From the NCBI GenBank assembly GCA_016287555.1, contig JAEFAK010000077.1:1-7646 (forward strand): 7,646 nucleotides of DNA, written 5' to 3'. Positions 1-5,692 of the stretch are shown piece by piece. The position numbers and the translations under genes are program-made. Under the pieces are notes generated by a model. The model was not told the origin of the DNA. It did not search any database and saw nothing but the letters and a program-made list of their open reading frames with translations. Positions within the stretch are counted from its first letter, which is position 1; every line of letters starts with the position of its first letter. Source of the DNA: Oscillospiraceae bacterium. GTDB lineage: Bacteria > Bacillota > Clostridia > Oscillospirales > Oscillospiraceae.

Positions 1-522
1 GCGGCGATAGCCGCGGGCATAGCCCAGCCCGGCTGGAACAACTTCCCCGTGACGAGGCAGTACGGCCCGCGCGTGCAGTTCGGCTGCCTGCTGACGGACC
101 TCGAGCTCGAATACGACGGGCCCGACCGCGGCCCGAGACTCTGCGACCCGGGTAAATGCCGGGTCTGCAGCGACGTCTGCCCGATGCACGCTCTTCCCGC
201 CAAAGGCGAGGACGAGCCCGACCGCTGGCGTATAGCGGGGGAGGAATACGAGGTCTCGAAGCACAGGGTCAATGCCTGCACCGTCGCGGCGCTGGGCCTG
301 CGCGACGAGTTCGCGGGCATTCGCAAGCGCGGCGACCTCGTGACGACCGACGACCCGACCGACGAGGACATCGCGGACGCGATGCGCCGCTTCCCGCTTT
401 CAAACTGCAATCTCGACCACTACCCGAAAAGCTGCTGCAGCCGCTGCCAGATATATTGCCCTATAGGCGGCTGGAAGGAGACGTTCGGCGATAACGGGCT
501 CTCAAAAGGCGGCAAAAAGTGA
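1..522 (+). CDS. QueG-like double [4Fe-4S] cluster protein, 3' part only
   Basis: The reading frame is open from base 1, so the start and N-terminal part lie upstream; 173 codons are visible, ending at TGA 520-522. The first residues (AGIAQPGWNNFPVTRQYGPR, then a segment ending LLTDLELE) match the stretch of epoxyqueuosine reductase-like and reductive-dehalogenase-like proteins that precedes the ferredoxin domain. A ferredoxin-type motif C-x4-C-x2-C-x3-C-P is encoded at 142-183. A second cysteine group, CC-x2-C-x3-CP, is encoded at 433-462, and a single Cys sits in KHRVNAC between them, so two [4Fe-4S] clusters are likely. The protein is probably a cytoplasmic electron-transfer or reductase enzyme. 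Whether it is a true QueG (tRNA queuosine synthesis) cannot be decided without the missing cobalamin-binding N-terminal half, so no symbol is given. A GTG at 49 is in frame but internal to the conserved segment and is not the start. Confidence 0.72.
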   Translation, partial: AAIAAGIAQPGWNNFPVTRQYGPRVQFGCLLTDLELEYDGPDRGPRLCDPGKCRVCSDVCPMHALPAKGEDEPDRWRIAGEEYEVSKHRVNACTVAALGLRDEFAGIRKRGDLVTTDDPTDEDIADAMRRFPLSNCNLDHYPKSCCSRCQIYCPIGGWKETFGDNGLSKGGKK

Positions 523-550
523 GACCGGAAAGACCTGCGGAGGTGCTGAA

Positions 551-1057
551 ATGAAAAAGATGATCCCCTTTGCGCTGTGCATGATGGCGCTGCTCTTGCT
601 CTCCGGCTGCGCGGCGAAGCCCGCTTCGCCCAAGGCCGGCAAGGGCGAAAAGCTCGTCGGGACGGACATAGCCATAGGCGACGTCACGGACTTTTACTAT
701 ACCGTCGACGCCTCGACGGATCCGCCGCACTACCAGCGTTACCGTTTCTACGTCGAGGACGGCAAGCGGTTTTTCTTTCACCAGAAGCGGGAGGGCGACC
801 ACTGGCCGCTGACCGAGAACGACGCGACCGTGACGGGGACGATCGAGCTGACGGACGCCGAATGGGAGAAATTTTTCGACTGCCTCAGGGGAGGGACCGT
901 CGTCAAGCGGGAGGAGAGCCTCGATTCCGGCGGCCGCGGCCCATGGCTTTATCTCTACTGGAACGGAGATAAATCGAAATATCAGGAGTTTTCCTTCGCC
1001 TCGCTCGCCGAGCGGAGCGCCTTCGAGGAGCTCTGCGAGGAGCTCGCCTCGCGCTGA
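551..1057 (+). CDS. Small lipoprotein of unknown function (168 aa)
   Basis: The start is ATG 551, preceded by GGAGGTG at 539-545. The N-terminus is a lipoprotein signal peptide: MKK, a hydrophobic run, then the lipobox LSGC with the lipidated Cys at residue 20. A short Lys/Pro/Gly linker follows, so the protein should be anchored on the outer face of the cytoplasmic membrane. The mature part (about residues 40-168) is rich in aromatic and charged residues, with stretches such as YRFYVEDGKRFFFH, LTDAEWEKFFDCL and PWLYLYW. It ends in an amphipathic helix with Cys (FEELCEELASR). The pattern resembles uncharacterised gut-Firmicute lipoproteins, but I cannot name a domain. The gene lies 28 bp after the Fe-S gene with no clear promoter between, so co-transcription is likely. 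A good terminator follows 26 bp after the stop. It appears intact. Confidence 0.85.
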   Translation: MKKMIPFALCMMALLLLSGCAAKPASPKAGKGEKLVGTDIAIGDVTDFYYTVDASTDPPHYQRYRFYVEDGKRFFFHQKREGDHWPLTENDATVTGTIELTDAEWEKFFDCLRGGTVVKREESLDSGGRGPWLYLYWNGDKSKYQEFSFASLAERSAFEELCEELASR

Positions 1058-1083
1058 ACTGCCTGCGCATCATCGGGAACTGG

Positions 1084-1118
1084 ACTTCCGGACGGCACGC
1101 GCCGCCCGGAAGTTTTTT
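1084..1118 (+). terminator. Rho-independent terminator after the 551-1057 gene
   Basis: The arms ACTTCCGG (1084-1091) and CCGGAAGT (1106-1113) pair perfectly. An inner CGGC/GCCG stem (1093-1096 with 1101-1104) continues the helix across one A-C mismatch, closing an ACGC loop. A run of six T (1113-1118) follows. It separates the upstream unit from the promoter that starts ten bases later. Confidence 0.88.
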
Positions 1119-1127
1119 GCATTTCTC

Positions 1128-1156
1128 TTGACTTTGATAAAAATGATAAGTATAAT
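1128..1156 (+). promoter_or_regulatory. Vegetative promoter of the AbrB-ABC operon
   Basis: A TTGACT -35 (1128-1133) and a TATAAT -10 (1151-1156) are separated by exactly 17 bp, close to the housekeeping sigma-A consensus. Transcription would start near 1163, giving a leader of about 38 nt before the ATG at 1201. The -10 lies inside the palindrome at 1144-1180, so access should depend on what binds there. Confidence 0.88.
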
Positions 1157-1180
1157 TTGTTATACAAATCATACTTATCA
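1144..1180. promoter_or_regulatory. 37-bp palindromic operator over the -10 and start site
   Basis: The outer arms TGATAAGTAT (1144-1153) and ATACTTATCA (1171-1180) are perfectly complementary. After one mismatched pair (1154/1170), the inner arms ATTTGT (1155-1160) and ACAAAT (1164-1169) also pair around the centre TAT. The symmetry axis at 1162 coincides with the expected transcription start. This is the layout of a repressor operator, and the adjacent first gene encodes an AbrB-type DNA-binding protein, so autoregulation is the simplest reading. The RNA made from it could fold only from the right half, which argues against a leader-RNA role. The identity of the binder is inferred. Confidence 0.75.
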
Positions 1181-1200
1181 CACGCAAAGGAGGGGCGGCC

Positions 1201-1410
1201 ATGAACAGACCCGAGGGCAAATACGCCTGGACCGTGACGGTCGGGGAAAAGGGACAGATAGTCATCCCCAAGCAGGCGAGAGATATCTTCGGCATCAGGC
1301 CGGGCGATACGCTATTCATCCTCGCCGACGAGAAGCAGGGCATGGCGATACCGCCAAAAAAGAGTTTTCAGGCCTTTTATGAGAACGTTTTCGGAGGAGG
1401 AGAAAAATGA
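1201..1410 (+). CDS. AbrB/MazE/SpoVT-type DNA-binding regulator (69 aa)
   Basis: The start is ATG 1201 after a strong AAAGGAGGG site (1186-1194). Residues 9-50 form a SpoVT-AbrB swapped-hairpin domain with the diagnostic run GEKGQIVIPKQARDIFGIRPG followed by a short beta strand (LFILAD). Such proteins dimerise and bind DNA through the paired beta barrels. A short C-terminal tail of about 19 residues (from IPPKK onward) has no recognisable second domain. The stop codon overlaps the start of the ABC ATPase gene (ATGA, 1407-1410), so translation is probably coupled. A toxin-antitoxin role (MazE-like) is unlikely because no toxin gene is adjacent. Autorepression through the palindrome at 1144-1180 is the likely job. 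Confidence 0.9.
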   Translation: MNRPEGKYAWTVTVGEKGQIVIPKQARDIFGIRPGDTLFILADEKQGMAIPPKKSFQAFYENVFGGGEK

Positions 1411-2129
1411 ACGTCGCAGAGATACGCGGCCTTTGCAAGGAGTATCCTTCGTTCAGGCTTTCCGACGTCTCCTTCGACCTCGCTACCGGCCGCATAGCGG
1501 GCTTTATCGGCCGCAACGGGGCGGGGAAGACCACGACCATTAAATCCATGCTGGGGCTCGTGCGCCCGACGTCGGGCTCGGTCTCATATTTCGGCATGCC
1601 CTTCGCCGGCAACGAGAACGCCGTAAAGCCCCGCATCGGCTATTCGACGGGCGCAGTCAACTACTATCCGAAAAAAAGGATACGGGATATCGTCGCAGTC
1701 ACCAGGACGTTTTACCCGAGCTGGGACGAGGCGGCTTACGACGAAATGCTGGAGCTTTTCCGGCTCGATGAGGAAAAGCGTCCCTGCGAGCTCTCCGACG
1801 GGATGAAGGTCAAGCTCAATCTGCTGCTGGCCCTGTCGCACCGCGCGGAGCTTCTGATACTCGACGAGCCGACGAGCGGGCTGGACCCTTTTTCCCGGGA
1901 GGAGCTCATCGACGTTTTCAAAAAGCTCAGGGATCGCGGCACGGCGATACTTTTCTCGACGCATATAATCTCCGACGTCGAAAAGTGCGCCGACGACGTC
2001 GCGTATATAAGGCAGGGGAGGCTCGCCGCGGCTCTGCCGAAGGAGGAATTCACCGCCCGCTTCGGCATTGAGGGCGAGACGCTGGAGGAGACGGTAGTCC
2101 GTCTGGAAAGGAGCGAAGCCGATGCGTAA
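1407..2129 (+). CDS. ABC transporter ATP-binding protein, YtrB-like (240 aa)
   Basis: The start is ATG 1407, preceded by GGAGGAGGA (1393-1401), and it overlaps the AbrB gene by 4 bp. The nucleotide-binding domain is complete apart from an atypical Q-loop. Walker A is GRNGAGKT (residues 35-42), the signature LSDGMK (129-134), Walker B LLILDEP (149-155), the D-loop SGLDP (157-161) and the H-loop His 186 (STH). At the Q-loop position the sequence is IGYSTGAVNYYPKK (77-90), with neither Gln nor Glu; I recall a related form with YPKK in a subfamily of these ATPases, so this may be normal for it. The short C-terminus fits half-transporters of the ABC-2 drug, peptide or antibiotic export type. It should pair with the permease encoded immediately downstream (8-bp overlap). 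The substrate cannot be read from the sequence. Confidence 0.93.
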   Translation: MNVAEIRGLCKEYPSFRLSDVSFDLATGRIAGFIGRNGAGKTTTIKSMLGLVRPTSGSVSYFGMPFAGNENAVKPRIGYSTGAVNYYPKKRIRDIVAVTRTFYPSWDEAAYDEMLELFRLDEEKRPCELSDGMKVKLNLLLALSHRAELLILDEPTSGLDPFSREELIDVFKKLRDRGTAILFSTHIISDVEKCADDVAYIRQGRLAAALPKEEFTARFGIEGETLEETVVRLERSEADA

Positions 2130-2775
2130 GATGCTCAAAAAGGAGATGACGCTTTCCGCGTCCTTCCTGTCCTACCTCTTCATAGCCTTTGCGCTGCTGG
2201 CTTTCTGCCCGGGATATCCGATACTTCTGAGCGCGTTTTTCGTCTGCCTCGGCCTTTTCCAGTCGTTTCAGTATGCGCGCGAGGCGAACGATATCGTCTA
2301 TTCCTCGCTGCTGCCCGTCCCGAAGGCGGACGTCGTTCGCGGCAAATACGCCTTCTGCGTGCTTATCGAGCTCTGCGCTTTCATACTCAGCGCGATAGTG
2401 ACTCTCCTTCGCATGACGGCTCTTTCCGAAGCCGCGGCGTACAGGGCCAACGCGCTGATGAACGCAAATCCCGCTTTCCTCGGCTTCATGATGCTCATCT
2501 TCGGGCTTTTCAACGCCATTTTCGTCCGCGGCTTTTTCAGGACGGGGTACTATTTCGCAAAGCCCTTCGTCGCATTTATCATAGTTTCGTTCGTAGTCGT
2601 GCTGATCGCCGAGGCGCTCCACCATGTTCCCGGCCTTGAGGCCGTCAACGCCTTCGGCTTCGAGCATGCGGGGCTGCAGGCGGCTATCCTCGCGGCGGGA
2701 GCCGTCGTCTTCGTGCTTTTGACGCTCGTTTCAGAAAAGAGCGCGATACGGCTCTTCGAAAAGGTCGACCTTTGA
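2122..2775 (+). CDS. ABC-2 type permease (217 aa)
   Basis: The start is ATG 2122, inside the end of the ATPase gene, with AAAGGAG at 2107-2113. The protein is hydrophobic with about six membrane segments: near residues 13-29, 31-48, 77-98, 118-138, 148-166 and 184-204. The cytoplasmic motif LPVPKADVVRGKY (64-76) after the second segment is typical of the ABC2_membrane_5-like permeases that partner YtrB-type ATPases. Length agrees with that family. The position directly after the ATPase gene, with translational overlap, supports a dedicated ATPase-permease pair acting in the cytoplasmic membrane. The transported molecule is unknown; related modules are often linked to antimicrobial peptide or cell-wall stress responses. 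Confidence 0.88.
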   Translation: MRKMLKKEMTLSASFLSYLFIAFALLAFCPGYPILLSAFFVCLGLFQSFQYAREANDIVYSSLLPVPKADVVRGKYAFCVLIELCAFILSAIVTLLRMTALSEAAAYRANALMNANPAFLGFMMLIFGLFNAIFVRGFFRTGYYFAKPFVAFIIVSFVVVLIAEALHHVPGLEAVNAFGFEHAGLQAAILAAGAVVFVLLTLVSEKSAIRLFEKVDL

Positions 2776-2792
2776 AAAGAGGAGGAGAGACG

Positions 2793-3320
2793 ATGCAGAC
2801 AGAGCTTGTCAGGCTCAGCGCCTCATCGCCGGAGCTGCCCGCCGTACTCGCGCTTTATGAGAGCGCATTTCCCGCCAACGAGCGCAGGGAGCCGGAGGAG
2901 ATAATAGGCAGCGAGGGCGGCCCCGGAGAGCTGCTCGCCGTAAAGTGCAGCGGCGAGCTCGCGGGCATGCTCGCCGTGCTGAGCTATAAGGATATCACGC
3001 ATATCCTCTATTTCGCCGTCATGCCGGAAATGCGGGACCGCGGCATAGGAGCCGCCGCTCTCGCCGCCCTGCGCGGCAGATACCCCGGGCAGCGCATCAT
3101 AGCCGATCCCGAGAGACCGGAGCCGTACCGCCCGAATATCGAGCAGCGCCTGCGACGCCTCGCTTTTTATGAGCGCTGCGGCTATTACCCGACGGAGGTC
3201 AAATACACCTGGCGCGGCGAGGATTATGTCATAGTCTCAAACGGCGGCGCGATAACGGAGAAGGAATTCGGCCTGTTCTGGAAGCATTTCCATCCCGAAC
3301 GCAGAAGAGAAGATGAATAA
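2793..3320 (+). CDS. GNAT-family N-acetyltransferase (175 aa)
   Basis: I place the start at ATG 2793 because AGAGGAGGAG lies just upstream (2778-2787). A longer frame from TTG 2772 would translate the ribosome binding site itself (KRGGE) and is unlikely. The GNAT acetyl-CoA motif A is visible as VMPEMRDRGIGAAAL (residues 76-90), with the R-x-R-G-I-G pyrophosphate-binding loop at 81-86. The later RLAFYERCGY (122-131) is the usual motif B region. The sequence NIEQRLRRLAFYE is characteristic of a Firmicute GNAT subgroup of unknown substrate. The gene follows the permease stop by 17 bp and is probably the last gene of the AbrB-ABC operon. It could modify a toxic substrate, a peptide or an amine, but the substrate is not predictable. 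Confidence 0.88.
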   Translation: MQTELVRLSASSPELPAVLALYESAFPANERREPEEIIGSEGGPGELLAVKCSGELAGMLAVLSYKDITHILYFAVMPEMRDRGIGAAALAALRGRYPGQRIIADPERPEPYRPNIEQRLRRLAFYERCGYYPTEVKYTWRGEDYVIVSNGGAITEKEFGLFWKHFHPERRREDE

Positions 3321-3364
3321 TTAAAACCGATATATTCCATATATTTGCATAAGCTGAATTGAGA

Positions 3365-3386
3365 CCGGCCCTCCGGTCCGGGCCGG
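3365..3386 (+). other. GC-rich stem-loop after the acetyltransferase gene
   Basis: CCGGCCC (3365-3371) and GGGCCGG (3380-3386) pair around the loop TCCGGTCC. No T run follows, so this is not a standard intrinsic terminator. It may protect the operon transcript from 3' exonucleases or pause polymerase before the terminator at 3430-3463. Confidence 0.45.
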
Positions 3387-3429
3387 AACATCCCTGCACG
3401 GTGACTCCGGCAAAGGGGAAAAACGCAGA

Positions 3430-3463
3430 AAAAAGCCGGAAAATCGCCGATTTCGGGCTTTTT
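3430..3463. terminator. Terminator of the AbrB-ABC operon, symmetric A/T tracts
   Basis: AAAAAGCC (3430-3437) pairs with GGCTTTTT (3456-3463). The stem continues across a G-G mismatch and one bulged A (GAAA/TTTC, TC/GA) to a tight GCC loop. The flanking A5 and T5 tracts make it usable from either strand. It lies 110 bp after the acetyltransferase stop and just before the next promoter. Apart from this, the 298-bp interval 3321-3618 holds the stem-loop at 3365-3386, the promoter at 3489-3517 and the leader hairpins. I see no gene in it. Confidence 0.72.
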
Positions 3464-3488
3464 CGGCTCCGTTTAGGGCAAATAGGGG

Positions 3489-3517
3489 TTGCATTTTCGA
3501 CCAAAAGGGGATATATT
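3489..3517 (+). promoter_or_regulatory. Promoter of the 3619 lipoprotein gene
   Basis: A TTGCAT -35 (3489-3494) and a TATATT -10 (3512-3517) are 17 bp apart. Transcription should start near 3524, leaving a leader of about 95 nt. The promoter follows the terminator at 3430-3463, which supports an independent single-gene transcript. Confidence 0.75.
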
Positions 3518-3528
3518 GAGTTAGCTAT

Positions 3529-3590
3529 GCGGAGCGGATCCGCGTCGGAATACATATTCCGGGCAGCAATAAGGAACGCGATGCCGTTCC
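3529..3590 (+). promoter_or_regulatory. Hairpin-rich 5' leader of the 3619 gene
   Basis: Three short inverted repeats lie in succession: GCGGA/TCCGC (3529-3533 with 3539-3543, also containing the palindrome GCGGATCCGC), CGGAAT/ATTCCG (3546-3551 with 3556-3561, ACAT loop) and GGAACG/CGTTCC (3573-3578 with 3585-3590). An unstructured T-rich stretch and AGGAGG (3604-3609) follow. No known riboswitch consensus is recognised. The hairpins may stabilise the mRNA or control translation. Confidence 0.4.
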
Positions 3591-3618
3591 GCACATCTTT
3601 TTTAGGAGGAAAACAATA

Positions 3619-4230
3619 ATGAAAAAGACTCTGGCAATCATCCTGTGCGTTGCTATGGTCCTTTCCCTCGTGTTCGTGCTCGGCGCCTGCGGCAAGAAGC
3701 CTGCCGGGACCGATACCCCCGCGTCCGATAACGGCGGCGGCAAGGACGTCAAGGGCGAGACCATTGACACCACCGTTTTCAAGGCTGTCTGCCCGAAGGG
3801 CTGGCTGAACATTGCTCAGACAGACATCTGGGGCGAGCAGGATGAGAACGGCAACTATCCCCTCAAGACCGACGCTCTCCAGTTCTGCAAGGGCGCTAAG
3901 AGCGAGTTTGACGCTTTCTCCAAGCCCAGCGTCAACATCTACATGCTGACCTCCAGCGTCGAGGACACCATCGAGGGCTTCGGCTGGTGGTACAAGACCG
4001 TCGAGGAGACCACCTTCTCCGTCAACGGCGCTGACGTCAAGGGCGTCAACCTGACCGACGACAACCTCAGCGGCGACGGCGAGTACAAGTATGAGTGCGC
4101 CTTCGTCAACGTCGGCGGCACCGACTTCCAGGTCATGCTCATGACCCAGAACGACGACGGCAGCGAGACCGGCATCAGCATCGCCGATCCCGAGGTCCAG
4201 GCCATCATCGCCAGCATCGAGCTCGACTGA
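3619..4230 (+). CDS. Probable abundant lipoprotein of unknown function (203 aa)
   Basis: ATG 3619 follows AGGAGG (3604-3609) at good spacing. Residues 1-24 are a lipoprotein signal peptide with lipobox LGAC (Cys 24). A flexible low-complexity linker (about 25-48, Gly, Asp, Thr, Pro) leads to a single acidic domain. The domain starts with FKAVCPKGW, contains a second Cys in LQFCKGAKSEFDAFSKP, and ends with ADPEVQAIIASIELD, the common ending of small beta-alpha extracytoplasmic domains. The CPKGW and KG..SEFDAF pattern looks like a family, but I cannot name it. Every Ile is ATC or ATT and none is ATA, although neighbouring genes use ATA freely; C-ending codons and AAG dominate. With its own promoter, leader and very strong terminator, this points to high expression. 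It is predicted to be membrane-anchored on the cell surface. Confidence 0.9.
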   Translation: MKKTLAIILCVAMVLSLVFVLGACGKKPAGTDTPASDNGGGKDVKGETIDTTVFKAVCPKGWLNIAQTDIWGEQDENGNYPLKTDALQFCKGAKSEFDAFSKPSVNIYMLTSSVEDTIEGFGWWYKTVEETTFSVNGADVKGVNLTDDNLSGDGEYKYECAFVNVGGTDFQVMLMTQNDDGSETGISIADPEVQAIIASIELD

Positions 4231-4240
4231 TCTAAGCTTG

Positions 4241-4277
4241 AAAATATCCGGAGATTTCGGTCTCCGGATATTTTTTT
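4241..4277 (+). terminator. Strong Rho-independent terminator after the 3619 gene
   Basis: AAAATATCCGGAGA (4241-4254) pairs perfectly with TCTCCGGATATTTT (4261-4274) around the loop TTTCGG, and the T run continues to 4277. The stem starts 10 bp after the stop codon. The flanking A and T tracts could allow some function in the other direction, but no minus-strand gene ends here. Confidence 0.95.
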
Positions 4278-4325
4278 CCTTTTTGCGGAACAAAATGCCT
4301 TTCTCCGCAGTCAAACAAACAAAAA

Positions 4326-4337
4326 TAAGGGTCCTTA
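4326..4337. repeat. Small palindrome upstream of the 4483 promoter
   Basis: TAAGG and CCTTA are separated by GT, about 24 bp before the -35 box of the next gene. It could be a regulator site, but arms of 5 bp can occur by chance. Confidence 0.25.
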
Positions 4338-4361
4338 CGGCTCGCGGGACAAAACATTATG

Positions 4362-4390
4362 TTGATTTTGCTTCTTCCTGATGCTACAAT
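4362..4390 (+). promoter_or_regulatory. Promoter of the transglutaminase-like lipoprotein gene
   Basis: A TTGATT -35 (4362-4367) and a TACAAT -10 (4385-4390) have a 17-bp spacer. The expected start near 4397 gives a leader of about 86 nt. The region is clearly more AT-rich than the flanking genes. Confidence 0.78.
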
Positions 4391-4437
4391 ATATATGTTT
4401 TTGTATCAACTTTTGGTATGATAATCCGCGCCGAAGA

Positions 4438-4457
4438 CGGCCGGGAAAAGCCGGCCG
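4438..4457 (+). promoter_or_regulatory. Stable hairpin just ahead of the 4483 ribosome binding site
   Basis: CGGCCGG (4438-4444) pairs with CCGGCCG (4451-4457) around a GAAAAG loop, ending 13 nt before AGGAG (4471-4475). It has no T run, so it is not a terminator. It may stabilise the 5' end of the mRNA or influence translation; no known regulator is recognised. Confidence 0.5.
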
Positions 4458-4482
4458 CCCATCAATCGAGAGGAGAATAAAA

Positions 4483-5610
4483 ATGAAGATCCGCATCACG
4501 TCGATCCTGGCCCTTCTGCTCGTGCTGGCCCTCTGCGTCGGCCTTTCCGCCTGCGGGCAGGGAGGAAAGAAGGAAGAGGAAAACCTCTCCTACGGCTTTG
4601 ACCTCATCGACGACTTCGAGGAGACCGAGGAGCTTGACGCCAATCCCGATCAGGATATATCCCGCGCGACCGAGCCTATCCTGCAGAACGTTATGACCCG
4701 TCTCGACGGTCAGCCAGTCAGATCCGACGCCTACCTCTACCGCGAGAATCTCTCCGATACCTATAAGCAGGCCTACGACCTCATCCGCGCGGGCCTGGCG
4801 GAAGGCAAGAAGGAGATATACCTGACCGTGCCCGTCAACAAGGCCGATATCAAGATGGTCTACCGTTCCGTCTTTTATGACAGCCCCGACCTCTTCTGGA
4901 TGGACGGCGGGTACAGCTACGCCTACAACAACTACGGCAACGTCACCAAGGTCGTGCCCAAGTACAACACCCTTGCCTCGGACATCCCGGGCAACCGCGC
5001 CGCCTTCGAGAACGCCCTCAGCGCCGCGCTGGCCGATATGTGGAGCCTCGGCGACGCGACCAAGCAGGCCAAATACGCCCACGACTATCTCATCAGCACC
5101 ATAGACTACGACTACAACGCAGTTCTCAACCAGACCGCCTACAGCGCCGTCGTCAATAAGAAGAGCGTCTGCGCCGGCTACTCGCGCGCGTTCCAGTACA
5201 TGATGCAGAAGATGGACATCCGCTGCGCCTTCATCGCCGGCACCTGCGTCACCTCGCAGGGCAGCGGCGGCCACGCCTGGAACATAGTCGAGCTGGGCGG
5301 CGAGTTCTACGCCATGGACGTCACCTGGGACGATCCCATCGGCGCGGCTGCCGGCAAGTACTACTATAACTACTTCAACGTGACTGATTCCGCGATAGCC
5401 AAGGACCATATCCGCGGCGACGTCTCCGGCAAGCTTCCCTCCGCCGTCGGCACGGCGCTGACCTTCTCCGCCGCCTTCGGAGGCAACCAGTACGGCACCG
5501 ACTTCGACGCCATCCAGGGCGTCCTGCCCGCCGGCTACGGCGAAGCGGCCACCGTCCTCATCGGAGGCAGCCAGCCCGACAACGTCACGGATAATCCGTA
5601 CCTCCCGTGA
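4483..5610 (+). CDS. Transglutaminase-like domain lipoprotein (375 aa)
   Basis: ATG 4483 is chosen because AGGAG (4471-4475) precedes it and the signal peptide begins there. The in-frame ATG at 4381 lies inside the promoter and is rejected. The lipobox is LSAC with Cys 24, so the protein is anchored outside the membrane. After an acidic linker and an alpha-rich region (about 40-190), a transglutaminase-like (papain-fold) domain spans roughly 197-300. It opens with KYAHDYLIS, has the nucleophile Cys 230 in KSVCAGYS, His 264 in GGHAWN, and Asp 279 in DVTWDD: the full Cys-His-Asp triad. A C-terminal tail of about 75 residues has no domain I recognise. Bacterial members act as peptidases or amidases on cell-surface peptides more often than as cross-linkers; the substrate is unknown. 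It is a single-gene transcript bounded by its own promoter and terminator. Confidence 0.92.
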   Translation: MKIRITSILALLLVLALCVGLSACGQGGKKEEENLSYGFDLIDDFEETEELDANPDQDISRATEPILQNVMTRLDGQPVRSDAYLYRENLSDTYKQAYDLIRAGLAEGKKEIYLTVPVNKADIKMVYRSVFYDSPDLFWMDGGYSYAYNNYGNVTKVVPKYNTLASDIPGNRAAFENALSAALADMWSLGDATKQAKYAHDYLISTIDYDYNAVLNQTAYSAVVNKKSVCAGYSRAFQYMMQKMDIRCAFIAGTCVTSQGSGGHAWNIVELGGEFYAMDVTWDDPIGAAAGKYYYNYFNVTDSAIAKDHIRGDVSGKLPSAVGTALTFSAAFGGNQYGTDFDAIQGVLPAGYGEAATVLIGGSQPDNVTDNPYLP

Positions 5611-5630
5611 TCCTCGCGCAATGACAATTG

Positions 5631-5669
5631 AAAGTGCCCCGCCGGGTCATTGATCCGGCGGGGCACTTT
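5631..5669. terminator. Shared terminator between convergent genes
   Basis: AAAGTGCCCCGCCGG (5631-5645) pairs perfectly over 15 bp with CCGGCGGGGCACTTT (5655-5669) around a 9-nt loop. It lies 20 bp after the stop of the plus-strand gene and 23 bp after the stop of the minus-strand gene. The plus-strand T tract is interrupted (TTT, then a T6 run at 5680-5685), and on the minus strand only TTT follows directly. The very stable stem should still end both transcripts. Confidence 0.82.
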
Positions 5670-5692
5670 GTTATTAATCTTTTTTCCGTGCG

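Noticed and set aside
1201..1410. AbrB-like protein as the antitoxin of a MazEF-type pair
   Set aside because: The next gene is an ABC ATPase, not a ribonuclease toxin, and no small toxin-like frame is nearby.
3524..3618. Known riboswitch or T-box in the leader of the 3619 gene
   Set aside because: The hairpins are short, and no T-box, purine, SAM, cobalamin or TPP core sequence could be recognised.
3359..3619. Possible 86-codon gene between the acetyltransferase and the 3619 lipoprotein
   Set aside because: It would begin with TTG without a ribosome binding site and would run through the stem-loop, the terminator and the promoter.
3229..4314. Long minus-strand open frame (361 codons) opposite the 3619 lipoprotein gene
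   Set aside because: It is the mirror frame of a GC-biased gene, crosses two terminators and a promoter, lacks a ribosome binding site, and its product is a featureless run of Val, Leu, Asp and Ala.
4381..4482. 34-residue N-terminal extension of the transglutaminase-like lipoprotein from ATG 4381
   Set aside because: It would overlap the -10 box and place a charged stretch before the signal peptide; the ribosome binding site supports ATG 4483.
4462..5409. Long minus-strand open frame (315 codons) opposite the transglutaminase-like gene
   Set aside because: The plus strand holds a clear catalytic domain, signal peptide and ribosome binding site; the antisense product is low-complexity Val/Gly/Ala.
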